Origin: Deuterostichococcus epilithicus
Lineage: Eukaryota; Chlorophyta; Trebouxiophyceae; Prasiolales; Stichococcaceae
DNA length: 64,000 nucleotides
Direction: 5' to 3'
Assembly (NCBI GenBank): GCA_033439295.1
Contig: JAVTLE010000015.1
Coordinates: 2,418,001 to 2,482,000 of the forward strand
Shown: one piece after another, positions 12,501 through 24,184 of the stretch
How positions within the stretch are numbered: the stretch's first letter is position 1
Layout: the number at the start of each line of letters is the position of its first letter
Notes under the pieces: model-generated
Seen by the model: the letters and a program-made list of their open reading frames with translations, nothing else
The model's database searches: none
Told to the model about the DNA's origin: nothing
Program-made: the position numbers and the translations under genes

Positions 12501-15500
12501 AGGTGCAAGCACAGGGGTGCCGTCCGGTCGAAAAGTATTGCTTTTAAAAACCTTTCTCAGAAGTAAAAAGGGGCTTATGGGAAAAGATAAACCACGCACC
12601 TTGGCCAGCTCCGTCTTGCCGACGCCGGTGGGGCCCAAAAACATGAAGCTCGCAATGGGACGCCCTGGGTCGCTCAGTCCCATGCGTGACCTGCGGCAGC
12701 AGCAGCAGAGCAGGTCAGAAGCCGGCCACATGGGACGTGTGAGCAACTAGCAGTGCTGGTGTGCCTATCGACCTGCCGCCCTCTCCTGTGTCGTGCTGCC
12801 ACGTTATGAGCTAGCTGCAAGCACGGCCGCTCCCAATATGAAGGCGGCCTCAATGGCGTCTGCAACGGTGTCCACGACCGCGCAACTGACGCTCAAGTCT
12901 CGCATCCATCATGGGAAGTGCGACAGAGCAGACAGCATCTCAACACTGCGTCCGGTTGGTGGCGTAGACATTATGTATAGAAAACGTCCTGGCCCACTGC
13001 CCCGTGTGCGGTGCCTACAAGCAGGCCTGGCGACATGTGCGAAGAAATTGCGGCACCAGATAAATATATAATTATCAAAGTTTCACCTCTGGATGGCGTC
13101 CGCGACGGCGTCGACGGCCGCGTCCTGGCCGACCACCCGCTCGTGCAGCGCCTCCGGCAGGCGCAGGAGCTTCTCGCGCTCGGGCGCCAGCAGCTGCGCG
13201 ACGGGGATGCCGGTCCACTTGGCGGTGACCTCCGCGATGTCTGCGGCCGTCACCTCCTCTCGCAGCATGCGCTGGCCCATCTGCGCAGGGTGGCGAGCCG
13301 CGACACGAGTCAAGGCCCTTCTGCATCGAATGCATGTCGAGGCAATCAGGCAGTGGCCCTGCAGGCGGAACAAGTCGGGAGCGAGCCAGCAGCCGGCAGC
13401 CGCTCGGCAGCACCACAGCAGACGCCATGGTGAATGATGTCAAGACGGCAACGGCGTTTCGGGGGGAATTGTGCCCACAGGCCCCGAAGCCCAGCCGCCA
13501 CGGCAGCGCAAATGAAGGGGGCGCATCGCAGCATCTAGAGCTGGAAGCGGAATTTCCAGGCGGGGTTGAATCCATGCCTCGCGATCCTTGAGGGCGGCCT
13601 CCTGTTCCTGCAGCTGTGCCCGCAGCCGCGGCAGCGTGCCGTACCTGCAAGTGTTGCAGAGCATACCAAAACATCAGCCAGAGCCGCGGCCTCGCAAGCA
13701 AGTGACCTTGTCGCCTGCGTGCCAGATGAGGCAGCTGCTGTGGGACCAGAGCAGAAGCGTGGGCTGGCTGGTCCATGCCAGCTCCCCAATGCAGCTTTTG
13801 CAGGTGTCCAGATTGCATGACCTGCACCAGTGGCCTTGCAAACAGACGCGCCCACAATCGGCGAGCCAGCAGCGGCTGCTTGCACACAAGCGGCGCCCTG
13901 CTTCATCTCAGTCCGGGCGCGGAATCTGCTTCCTTTCAGCGCCGCAATATTCCACTCAGGAGCTCCACACACCGCGTTTCTCACCTCAGCTCGGCGGCGT
14001 GCCCGAGGTCTGCCTCCCGCTCGGCGGTCTGCGCCTCCAGAGTCACGCGCTCCATTTCCTCCTTGAGGCGCGCCACCGAGGCGATGGCCTCCCGCTCTGC
14101 CTCCCACTTGCCGCCCAGCTCCTGTTGGAGGACAGGAGGGTTCAGGGTTTAGGGCGCAGTCTGTAGGTGGACGCCGCAGGTGGATGCCGCCGGTGATGCG
14201 TCTTCAGGATGGCATGCCAGGGACAACGCGGGGCCGCCAGCGGCTGTGACTTGGACTGCGCTGCCGCCCTCGGAGCTGGCATCCTCCGCATCTTTCCAGG
14301 AGAACCGACACCGGCCCTGCAGTCTACGACTGCATGGCGGGGTGCTTCACGGGTTTCGGCCAACCTGCTTGCAGTCCTTGTCAGGCCAAAGCAACAGGGC
14401 TGTTCTTAGTTTGCAAGCTTTCCTGGACAGATGGATGCAGCTGTCATAGGCAGAATTAAACCAGTCTAGCTGTCGGATTTGATGTCTTGTCTGCGCCTGT
14501 GGTTTGAGGGGCACTGGCTGTTTGGCTATGTTTATCCAATGTGTCGAGCCACCCTGCTGCCAAATTCCTGTGCCATATCATTCTGTTTCTTAGCCCCGGG
14601 CAAGTGAGTTCGGCTGTCCTACAATCAGTCCTCAGGTCAGCTTTGCAATGCACAGCGCCAGTGCCAGTGCGCCACCCTGTCTACCGACGTGGAGCCAGCT
14701 TCCGACGCTAGCCAGGGTGGCGATGCGCACCGCAGGCAATGCTGATCTGGCAACTGTTTGTGGGACAACCGAACTCGCTTAATTAGGAGACTGAGAATGC
14801 AGCAAAGGAGTAGTTGCTGCAAGATCGCTCAAACGTTGGCTCACACAGCCAAACCAGCCAGTGTCCCTCAAACCACGGGTGCGGACAGGACAACAAATCC
14901 CACTGCTACACTGATGTGGATTTGCCTATGATAGCTGCATGCATCCGTTCACGAAAGCTTGCAAAGTGGGGAAGCGCCCAGATCGCAGGGCTGCACGAGA
15001 GATCTGGACAGGCGCCCCAGGGCCACCCCGGGAAGCCCGTACACATGCGCAGACATGCGCCGACGACCGGGGTGCGTCGCAAGGCACATGCAGCATGCAG
15101 CCATTAAGCCCTCAAACCTAATCCCTAAACCCCCACCTTCTGCTGCTCCTGCAGGCTCCGCAGCTGCGCGTCCAGGGCGGTCAGGCGGTCCGCCGCGGCG
15201 CGGTCGCCGGCGGCGCTGCCCGCCAGGCTGAAGCGTTCCATCTCCAGCTGCCGCACCTGCGGAGGGTCGACAGAGGAGGGTCAGTGGCGCTGACTCATGC
15301 AGCGCGCCATCTGCCTCTTACACTGCACGGGCTGAGGTAAGCGCTGGCTGCAGCGCCTCTTGGGGCGAGTTGCCACAGTGTTGCGGCGCAGTCTGGCTGC
15401 AGGTCGATGGGGGCACGCAGGCGGTCGTGCAGAGGGAATCTGCGGAAAGGCGCAGCTGAGGAAATGACCGTGAGGCTACACTGCCGCTCCTCAGGAAGCA

Positions 15501-18500
15501 GTCCTCCTCGAACACGCTCGGCTTTTCAGCCGTCAAGTTTGCTAAGGCAAACCTCTTGTTCTTGTGTGTAATCAAAGAACAAGAACTGTGCCAAAGAGGC
15601 ACGATGACCATCGCAGATCTCAGCCCTACATTGGCCCACAGGCAGGAAAGCAACCTCGAGGGTTCAATAGAAAAGCTCTCCTCTTCATACCATAAGCACA
15701 ACAGCCGCGGCTGCCAGCCCTGCCCCAGGGGCGTCACCGCGGCGTCGACCGGCCCGAACACAGTCAGACGAACCCCTCTTGCCACATTTCGCATGCCGGC
15801 TCTGGGAAGGGATGAGGCAAGGTACAGGGGGCAGCCGCAGACGGTGCAACACACCCGGCGGTCGATCTCGTCGAGCGCCTCCGGTTTGGAGGTGGCCTCC
15901 ATCTTCAGACGCGCCGCCGCCTCGTCCACGAGGTCGATCGCCTTGTCCGGCAGGAAGCGGTCTGCGATGTAGCGATCGGAGGCCACTGCCGCTTCCACGA
16001 GAGCGCCGTCGCTGATGCGCACCCCATGGTGTACCTCGTACCTGTGGGCGGCGGCAAGTGCGGTTTCAAGGAGGCGGACAGGTGACAGACACAAACATCG
16101 CTATCGTCAGCCTGCAGCATGAAACATCCAGTGGGGATCACTCCAAGGGTGCGGGGCGTGTTTGTGCAGGGCTGCAGGTCCCAGAACTGGAGTGCCGCTG
16201 CCCTGCACTTCTACGCGGGCTGCCGAGGCAAGCTGCGGCTCTGGCTTTGCGACCGCAAGACTCGCCGGAGACAGGCGTGCAGATGCGTGCCGTCTGGAGC
16301 AGCCAGGTGGCGCACCGCTCGCGCAGGCCGCGCAGGATGGAGACAGTCTCCAGCACGCTGGGCGGGTCCACCATGACCTGCTGAAAGCGCCGCTCCAGGG
16401 CCGCGTCCTGGGGTGAGCAGAAAGCGGAAAGTGGAGAGTGGAAAGCCAAGTGCCAGGGGCGGAAGCGTCATGGGTGTCCTGCCATGGTCCAGACTGTGCT
16501 TGTAAAGGCAGGTGTATACTGGTGGAATGCAGCCGGGTAGCCTGGCGGCTCGCGACAGTGTGCTTTGCCGCCTGCACATGCACTTCAGCCAGGCTGCTGT
16601 GGAGCGGCACGGCAGCAGGAAGCACCTTTTCGATGTACTTGCGGTACTCTGCGATGGTGGTGGCGCCGATGCACCGCAGCTCGCCGCGCCCGAGCATCGG
16701 CTTTAACAAGTTACCTTAGCGCACAGACACCACGACTACGTGATGAGAATCCATGGCTCGGCTGGCTGTCGAGCACGACATGTGGAACAGCGTGCGCAGC
16801 CAGCAACCCTCGACATGATTCCAAGGTGCAACTGGATTGGCACGGCCGCTAGCAAGAGCTGGTCTCGAGTTTGTCCGGTGTCTCAGGGTCTCAGGGATTT
16901 TATGGACAAGGGTCTCAGGGTCAGCCGCACTTGCGTCCATTCCGGAGTCGCCGCCGCCCGCGCCGGCGCCGACCACGCTGTGGATCTGCAGCGGCGCACG
17001 CACGCACTGATCAATCAGCGCCGCTTGCAGGAGCTCTGAGAAGCAGCAGAGGCTGCAGCAAGCCAACCTCTCGTAGCTGTGCGCAGCCCGGACGAGGGCG
17101 TCAGACCCAACACAGCGGGCGCCGCATGCGCCGCCCAAGCCCGCACCACGCCAAAGTCGCTCCCGAAAAGACAGCAGCTGCGCAGGCTTGCAAAGCACGA
17201 CAGGAGCAGCGCGCCGCACTTCGTCGATGGACACTGACGATCAGCCCTAAACCCTAAACACCAAGCCCTAACCCTAAAGCCGCACCTCGTCGATGAACAG
17301 CACGATGCCGCCGTTGGAGGCAGTGACCTCTTTGATGACCGCCTTGAGCCGGTCCTCGAACTCGCCGCGGTATTTGGCGCCCGCTATGAGCGCCCCCATG
17401 TCCAACGACATGATCGTGCGGTCCTGCGGGCGCGCTCCAGCCATTGGTATCACCACTGCAAATCCCCTTGCACCCACTGCTGAGCTACCGAGGTGCAGGG
17501 TTCGTCCAGCGCTAGTTGCAACATCTTGTCGCCGTCCACCCGCCCCCCCATTCGCCCCCGGTTGGTGCAAATCACACCCATTGCAGGCCATGGCAGTGTA
17601 CAAAGAAATGCCAAGCCTTTCGAAAGAGACATATTATATGTTGAAAATAAGTCTTCGTACAAATCACACCTGGAGGGACGCGGGCACATCGCCGGCGATG
17701 ATGCGCTGCGCGAGGCCCTCCACAATGGCCGTCTTGCCGACACCCGGCTCGCCGATGATGACAGGGTTGTTCTTTGTGCGCCGCGACAGGATCTGGATGG
17801 CACGCCTGATGTGCTCATCCCGCCCAATGACCTGCGCTCGGCACACAGCGAAATGTTCAGATCGCGCCATAGAATGCTGCAGCAGGTGCAGCAGGTGCAG
17901 CAGAATGCAGGCGGCACCATGAAACGGCCGTGCCAAGGAAACAAGGCTGAGCAGTCGGACGAGAGCGGGTCAGACAGGCGTTCCGCAACAGTCGGCAGCA
18001 AAAGTCATCATCAGCCAGCGTGCCAGACAGTGTGTCCCTCACCGGGTCAAGCTTGCCCTCGGCGGCGGCGGCAGTGAGGTCCCGTGCGTATTTGGACAGC
18101 GCTTCCTGGGTCCCCTCCGGATTCTGGCTCGTCACCTTCTGGTCTCCGCGCACCTCCTGCACATCCGACACCGAAACCCAGTAGCGCACAGAAGGGTGCT
18201 TGCGGTGCAGCAGTCTGATGCAATGAAACCCCCTTGTGAGACCCCAACAGCGCGCCGTGCAGGCATGTGGTGCAGGCCGGTTGCGGACCGCAGCAGCGAT
18301 CAATCGAGGTGGGTGTTTGTACCTGGATCGCTGCCTCGATCTTGTGCGTGTCCAGGCCCGCGTCTTGCAGCACCGACTGCAGGCGCGGGTCCTCGGCCAC
18401 TCCCTGTAGGGTTTAGGTTTGAGGGTTAGTGTGTGATGAGTGTATGACGACCCGTGGCAGGGTAGCCGAGGCGTTTCACCATTAGACGCCAGGCTGCTGG

Positions 18501-19948
18501 AACGCGCAGCGGTGGGGAGTCACAATGCCCTGGTGGCCGTGCCATACCAATGAGCGGCAAGACAACCCAAGGTGTTCTCTAAGGCAACTCGTGTTTTGGT
18601 GTTCTGGGTGTCCAGGTGCAAGCAAACACACCTGCAGCAGGTGCTCTGCGGACACGAAGTCGTCACCCCACGAGGACTGCAGGCTGGCCGCGCGCTGCAG
18701 CGCCGCTGTCAAGCCGTCTGAGATGACCTGCAGCAGCAGCAGCAGGGGCGGCAACCTCATTTAGCATGCTGTCCTTTTGTGCAATTTCAGCCTCATTCAC
18801 CAGCATCGCGTCCAAGAAAGCTGCAAACAGGGAATGGTATGCTGCTGGTCCAGCGCAGCAGCCTGCACCTCCCAGACCCAGCAGCTGCCGGGCGTTCGGC
18901 CAGCTGTCTTGGCATGGCACACTCGCCTGTCGGGTGTTGCCACCAGTGACTTTGGGCTGCCGCCCGATGAAGGCGTCCAGAGCGTGCAGCAGCGCCGTCG
19001 GTTCGCCGCCGGCCTTCTGCACAACGCGGCGTGCGATACCGCCCGCCTGCACGGGCAACGGGGGGGCGCAACTGTCAGCTGGGCGGCAGGATGCGCCAGC
19101 GCTGTCTGACAGCGCCTGCACAGCGCTCCTCCCCTGGCAATGTCGAGCCGTCGTCAATTGATCAAGGTGGAATCAACATCATGGCGGTACATTCTGTTCG
19201 GACATGTTTCTGTCAGGCTGCTGTTGGGCGGCAGCCACCTGCTCGAGCAGCGCCTTGGCGAGGTGCTCCGGCTGCACCAGCTGCTGACCCGCGGCGGCCG
19301 CCAGCTGCGGCGCCGATGTGATGGCCTGCAGGGACCAGGGTGGGCGCTGTCGGTGGGAACCCGGCTGCGATTGCCCTCCAGGACGTCGAGCTGTGCCTCG
19401 GACGGGCAGGTGGCACATGTTCCAGCAGGATTGATGCAGCCACCACAAAGCCGGCATGCGGTTGACGGTCCAGCCAATTGGACCTACAGGCCAAGTCGCT
19501 GGCTGCCGCTCACCTCCCAAGCCTTTTCAGTGAAGCCCTCCGGCGTGATGCGCCCGATGGGTTGGCTGGCAAAGCCGCGGGCGCCCGGCTGTCCCACCGG
19601 TGCCAACCGGGCGTCCCCAGTCCAGCAATTGGGGAGCACCAATGCCGCTGGCGGCCGAAGGCTGCCGGCCCACGGACCTGATGTGGCGAGGCTCCTGTGC
19701 GCTGACGCACCAACAACGGCGCTGCTCGTGAGCTGGCTGCCCGGCTGAAGGGCGGAACCGCCAAGGCGCATGCTGCCAGTGGCGGTGCGGCGGCCGGATT
19801 CCATCTGGGAACATGCCCCCAGCGACGATGCATGCGAGAAGATTTTGGAAATATCTGTTGTGAAGAAACGACCGGTGCAGGATGATCCGCACTCCTGGGC
19901 AGATGCCCAGAGCAGCGGCTTCACCCGCCTCATTGCCTGCCGGCGCAT
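9574..19948 (-). CDS. CLPB: ClpB/Hsp100 protein disaggregase, organellar
   Basis: Class I Hsp100 ATPase that threads aggregated proteins through a hexameric pore, working with Hsp70. About 17 exons over 10 kb. In order: basic leader from ATG at 19946-19948 (alternative ATG at 19771, [14 protein letters not shown]); Clp_N start [11 protein letters not shown] (about 19510); N-domain helices ([12 protein letters not shown], about 19240; [14 protein letters not shown], about 18640); [19 protein letters not shown] (about 18130); NBD1 Walker [19 protein letters not shown] (17701-17760); pore loop [14 protein letters not shown] and Walker [11 protein letters not shown] (about 17290-17400); [16 protein letters not shown] (about 16640-16690); M-domain coiled coil (about 13560-15256); NBD2 Walker [13 protein letters not shown] (about 12620); [13 protein letters not shown] (about 12140); Walker [16 protein letters not shown] (about 11850); sensor MTSNLGG (about 11265); D2 end [20 protein letters not shown] (about 10260-10320); TGA at 9574. 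All catalytic motifs are present. The leader suggests mitochondrion or plastid; which one is not decided. Confidence 0.95.
14122..15136 (-). repeat. Long ClpB intron with telomere-like inverted ends
   Basis: This 1,015-base intron separates two M-domain exons (donor AAG/GTGGGG at 15137/15136; acceptor CAACAG at 14122-14127). In the sense strand its start carries GTTTAGGGATTAGG-type sequence (15109-15134) and its end carries CCCTAAACCCTGAACCCT (14138-14154), so the two ends are roughly complementary. The interior, about 14160-15105, holds no gene that I can support. Confidence 0.6.
17245..17278 (-). repeat. Telomere-like tract just after a ClpB donor site
   Basis: The plus strand reads CCCTAAACCCTAAACACC followed by AAGCCCTAACCCTAAA. 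In the sense of ClpB this is TTTAGGG-type DNA that starts about 6 bases after the donor GAG/GTGCGG (17285). Confidence 0.85.
18407..18429 (-). repeat. Telomere-like tract forming a ClpB acceptor region
   Basis: In the sense strand the intron ends in CAAACCTAAACCCTACAG, so the telomere-like repeat itself supplies the pyrimidine-rich tract right up to the 3' splice site at 18404-18406. Confidence 0.85.
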
Positions 19949-20608
19949 GTTTCCAACCTGCGTGCAACATCGGGCTGGGATTTGCGTGCGACGAAGAAGA
20001 AGGATATATGAATAAACGCTCTGCAAGTGATGATAGCTGCAATGAGATTCAACATGCATACATGAGCACCTGCGCTGTCGGGTGGCGCTATGTGCGCCAC
20101 CGGTATGTGTGTGATGTGGCGTCGGAGATTGCGAGCGACAGCAGAGTGAATGTTCCTAAGTGTAGCGGTTTGGCTCGGCAGGTGCTATAACAGCTGTCCG
20201 CAAGCTTTCCGGAAGCGTCGAGAGGGGGTCGGCCCAAAACGGCCGCGCATTTGGTTCTTGGATGTGGCCTCTTGGCTGCAGGAGCTTCGGTCGGCAAATC
20301 GGGTTAAATTTGCAAAGCCCCAGTCTGTCCGTGCAGCTGAAAGGTGACTCTCAACTTGACAGTGCAAGACACAGTCAGGATGACGTGATCGCTTTCCTGC
20401 AAGCTCGCCTGGCCTCGCCTGGCAGCTGTGCCAGAGGCATGCTCACTGCACGATCAGCACGTTGGTGTTGATCGGACATCACGGCAGACCCTTTCAACTG
20501 CAGAGAGGGCTCTGCGATGCCGAAGCGCTGTCAAAAATGAGCTTCTCGGGCCATCTCACGCTGTTGTTTGGACCCTAGAAGGCGAGGTGCGGTCTGTCAC
20601 CAGTGAGG
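19949..20608. promoter_or_regulatory. Divergent promoter region of ClpB and CBM20 gene
   Basis: About 660 bases separate the two starts. On the ClpB side an ATATAT at 20004-20009 lies about 56 bases above the ATG at 19948 and supports that start over 19771. TTCCGGAA at 20207-20214, about 260 bases above the ATG, fits two inverted heat-shock-element units (nTTCnnGAAn) with imperfect flanking units, as expected for a heat-inducible Hsp100 gene. Regulation is inference. Confidence 0.35.
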
Positions 20609-23600
20609 ATGCAGGCGCATGCACTGCGACCGCACATAGCGTATCCACTGCGGCATGGGCAGCAGCAGAGGGTGGCAGGCAACCCGCCCGTCTGCCGACA
20701 ACGTTGCCGAGACCGATCAAGGTGGCGGGTAGCGGCAGTGGGGGATGGCGGAGCGGCCGATGACAGCGGTGAGCAGGAGGAGGAACCAAAGCGCGATGCG
20801 CAGTACCGGGGGCCGCGCATGTCATCGGAAGAGCTGCGAGCACGGCTGCTGCGAAATGCTCAGCGCACCGATGCAGCGAGAGCAGGCGCGCCCTTCCCGG
20901 CCTGCTCACAACAGATCTGCCGGTGTCTATCCCTTTTCATCCATTCAAACGAATCTGATGCACGTGTTCACCCAGCGGAAGCCTCCGAATCGCCGCAGGC
21001 ACCCGCTGGCAGAGTTTCATGCGGCCAGACGGGCGGGCGCCCGGCCGTGGGCCAACAGGGCCCTCCTGGCAGCCGCCGCCCGGCGCACAGGACGGCGAGG
21101 GGTCAGAGCCTGCCGTCGCGGGTGGCGTGTCGGTGGCGTCCGCGGAAGGCGGCGGCAGCGGCGGCGGCGATCCGCGCCGCGTGGCAGGCACAGCGGACAT
21201 CAGCAGCAGCCGAGCGCTGCGGCGATACGGCAACTACTCCTCGGCAGCCGCGCGGCGGGCTGTCGAACTGGCCAGCAGCCCTGGCAGCGGCCTGGCGGAG
21301 CAGCAGACAGCGCATGTCACATTCTGGCTGCAGTACCATGCGGAGTGGGGGCAGCGGCTGTGCATAATTGGCTCGCATCCCAGGCTGGGTGAGTAAAGGT
21401 TACAAGCACATATGGCTGGCAGTCAGGCCGGATGGCTGATCGTGTAATTTCTATGCTTCAGTGAGCCCAGGCTGCTGTGGCAACTGACGTGCCGGAGTTT
21501 CTTTGTTGTTGTCTGGCTGTCTCAAACTGCATGATCTCGGGCCTCCAGCTGGTGCTGCAGTGCATGTGCGTTGCGAGCACCGAGCACTGAGGGCACCACA
21601 CGGTCCGGATGCGACCCAGGCCACCGACTGGTTGTGTGATTTCCAGCAGCCACAATCCTCCTGCCTGCTCCCCATCTTCTCACAGCCCTGCCGCCTGATT
21701 GCTGCAACCGCCTCGACTGATGCAGCACTGCTTGCCGCGGCAGGGTCGTGGGATGTCACGCAAGCGCCAGAACTGCACTGGAACGAGGGCGACCGCTGGT
21801 CCGCGACTGTGGAGCTGCCGACCAGTCGCGTGTTCGAGTACAAGTTCGTTGTGCTGGCCTCGGACGGCAGCCACGCGACGGCGTGGCAGTCTGGCAACAA
21901 CAGCGTGCTGGCCGTGCAGGCCGGCGAAGAGACTGTCGAGGTTTTTGACAACTGGTGAGTCCTGACAACCCACGAGTGCAGTTGTGCGTCCGGAACGACA
22001 TGATGCCGGGCGAAATCGCCACAGCAGCAGGTAGGAACACTCAGCAAGGGGCTGCTGACGTGAGAGCGGAGTCGCTCGTCAGCTGGCAGCAGTGTGCCGA
22101 GTCTCAGGCGGCTGCCGGGTACTGGCATGTCCAAACACAGATCACTACAGTGCTGGTGTCCTGCCTTGCCGACTCATCGCTGCAGCATTGCTGATAAGTC
22201 TCAAGCAGAAGTCTCCAACATACACCCTAACCCCTAAGCCGCTCACTGCCTGTACCCCTCCCGCCTGCCGCAGGACGGGGCAGCCGGGCGCGATGGTGGT
22301 GGCGGACGGGCAGCAGGCCACACGGGAGACGCGGCTGACGACCTGGGCGGAGGGGCTGGCATCCTCTGTTGAGGCGCAGCGTCACGAGCTGCGCCGCGCG
22401 CGCATGGAGCTCGTCGCCGCGCAGGAGGTGCGGCGGGAACATGTTTTGACATGTTCGTGTGCGACCTCGAAAATCGGCGTCATGCGGCGTAGCGGCAGCC
22501 TGGCACGACCAAATGTGCCGCATCAGTGAGGGCGCACACTGGCGGAACAGGGCGGGCAGCGGCGAGTCTCGCCGTTCAAAGGCCAGGACCGAGATCCTGA
22601 TGTGGCAAGCGCCACCCAGGCGTTGGCCTGTCTGGTACTGCGCCAGGGGGCAGGAGCGCGGGCGGTGGGGGAGGAAGCACTGAAGCCTTATCACCTGAGA
22701 GGGCCTGTCTTCCCCTGCCCTGTGGCGGGCTGGAAGCCACTGGCACACGTGCGCAGCCCTCCCTTGCTGGTCCCATCCGCACGCATGGCGTGCTCAACGC
22801 GCAGGAGGCGCGATCTGCTCGAGAGGAGACGCGCGCGGTGCGAATGGAGCTCGCGGCGTCAGAGGCGGAGCGGGCGCGCCTGCTGTCGGGGGCACGCACA
22901 GCAGAGCTGGCGTCCCGTGCGCTGCGGGCGCAGCTGGCGGAAGCCGGCTCCGCCTTCCGCGCCGCGATGGCCACAGCGCAGGGCTTCCTGCAACAGGGTG
23001 GGCATCTTGTCTCCTTCTCTGTAGACAGACCGCTGGCACACGCACCTGGTGCAAGCAAGCGGCCCATATGGCCGGTGGGAGCCAACTGCTGTTCTGCACA
23101 GGACCTGTTATCACCTTGCCGACCACGGCGCACAGGACCACATTCGGCAGCAGAACTGACACTATGTCGACCTGCCCACTGAGCGAAGGATGCAGGCTCC
23201 CGCCCGTTCGGCTTCCTGTCAGGCGCCGACCTGGACTCACAGCAGCCCTACTGCCGTCAACACCCCCTGTCCGTTGGCATTCTGAGTTGCTGCGCGATGC
23301 CGACCCGCAGCGGAGGTGGACGACGCTGTGAACGAGGAGGTGGAGACCATCGCAAGGCAGGCTGTGGACCTCATACTTCCCGCCAGGCTGGTCTCCGGGG
23401 CGGCAGCAGCCGGCGGGGCGGCGCCCGATGCCTCGGGCGGCGGCGGCGGCGGCAGCGGCGGGATGTCCCGCCGCCGCCGCTGCAGGCCGTGCGGGGGGAG
23501 GGGCAGGCGGCGGCGGCGCCACAGACCGATGCGGACGCTGCGCCCGGCGAAGAGCCGAGCGGTAACGTCAGCCGCAACGGCGTGTCGGGTTAGGAGTCTC

Positions 23601-23627
23601 GGTGATCAGGGGATCACCGGATTGTAG
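20609..23627 (+). CDS. CBM20 starch-binding protein with coiled-coil C-terminus
   Basis: The central part is a family-20 starch-binding domain split by a phase-perfect intron. Exon one ends at about 21391 (QTAHVTFWLQYHAEWGQRLC, then GSHPRLG) and the next runs 21747-21954 (SWDVTQAPELHWNEGDRW, VFEYKFVVLASDG, GNNSVLAV, EVFDNW). The aromatic WxxxPELxW and NW ends typical of CBM20 are present. Further exons (about 22273-22427, 22805-22997, 23311-23627) encode a long Glu/Arg/Ala coiled coil (AQRHELRRARMELVAAQE, SEAERARLLSGARTAELA). The ATG at 20609 starts a basic, acid-poor leader (MQAHALRPHIAYPLRHG) followed by an acidic stretch, which suggests a plastid transit peptide. The join between leader exon and CBM20 exon (about 20920-21012) is uncertain, as is the frame of the Gly/Arg-rich end after 23430. 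Likely role: binding plastid starch or organising starch sheath; CBM20 plus coiled coil recalls algal SAGA-type pyrenoid proteins (inference). Confidence 0.8.
22223..22240 (+). repeat. Telomere-like tract before a CBM20-gene acceptor
   Basis: ACCCTAACCCCTAAGCC lies about 33 bases upstream of the acceptor CCGCAG at 22272. It is C-rich in the sense strand, as at other acceptors here. Confidence 0.7.
22418..22808 (+). repeat. 11-base direct repeat spanning an intron of the CBM20 gene
   Basis: CGCGCAGGAGG occurs at 22418-22428, across the donor GAG/GT, and again at 22798-22808, across the acceptor CAG/GAGG. The intron between the two junctions is therefore bounded by copies of the same sequence, with a period of 380 bases. 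Confidence 0.75.
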
Positions 23628-24184
23628 GGTGGGTGCCAAGGGTGCAAGTCAGCTCGGCCGCAGAGACGCTGTGGTGGATCCATGTGCGCGTGTTTTGGCT
23701 TTGCGGACAGGGGCTCGAGGACTAGAGGGTTGACATTCTGCTGCAGAGTTTCATTATGCGTAGCAGGCAGGCACGTTCGGCACCGGAGTGCGAAGCTGTG
23801 CATGTTTACATGTTGCTGGGCATGCGGCTTGGGCAACAGGTCAATTTAGTCTGTCGATAGCGCTGCCGCGCCAGTGGCTTGGAGGCTGCTGGCACGGTTT
23901 GCCGGATCATTCATTTCCGAGCCCGCTCTTTCTGATCCAGGGCAGTCAGTGCTGGCCTCGAATGGCCAGCCTTCATCTCACACCTTCATCTGCTTCTGTC
24001 CTTGTGATACATTTTGGGGGAAAATGTCGGCACGTGCTCTGCAGACAAATTTGCCTTGTACGCAACTTGGCTCGCTGCCGACAGATCAGGTCACAACAGC
24101 CTCGCTACAGCGCGATCCGGGACCAGATTGACTGCTGTTAATTTCAGCGTTCGACTCCGGCATGGCAAGCTGCCGTTGCGGAGC
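23628..24184 (+). other. Intergenic region, tandem genes
   Basis: 3' UTR of the CBM20 gene and promoter of the fucosyltransferase-like gene. I see no TGTAA soon after the stop, no gene and no repeat. Confidence 0.5.

Noticed and set aside
13075-13887. Single long minus-strand open frame as a separate gene
   Set aside because: Parts of it overlap ClpB exons in another frame; ClpB motifs give the right reading.
17245-17278. Telomere repeats as a true chromosome end
   Set aside because: They are short, imperfect, point both ways and lie inside introns of a continuous ClpB gene, so they are interstitial.
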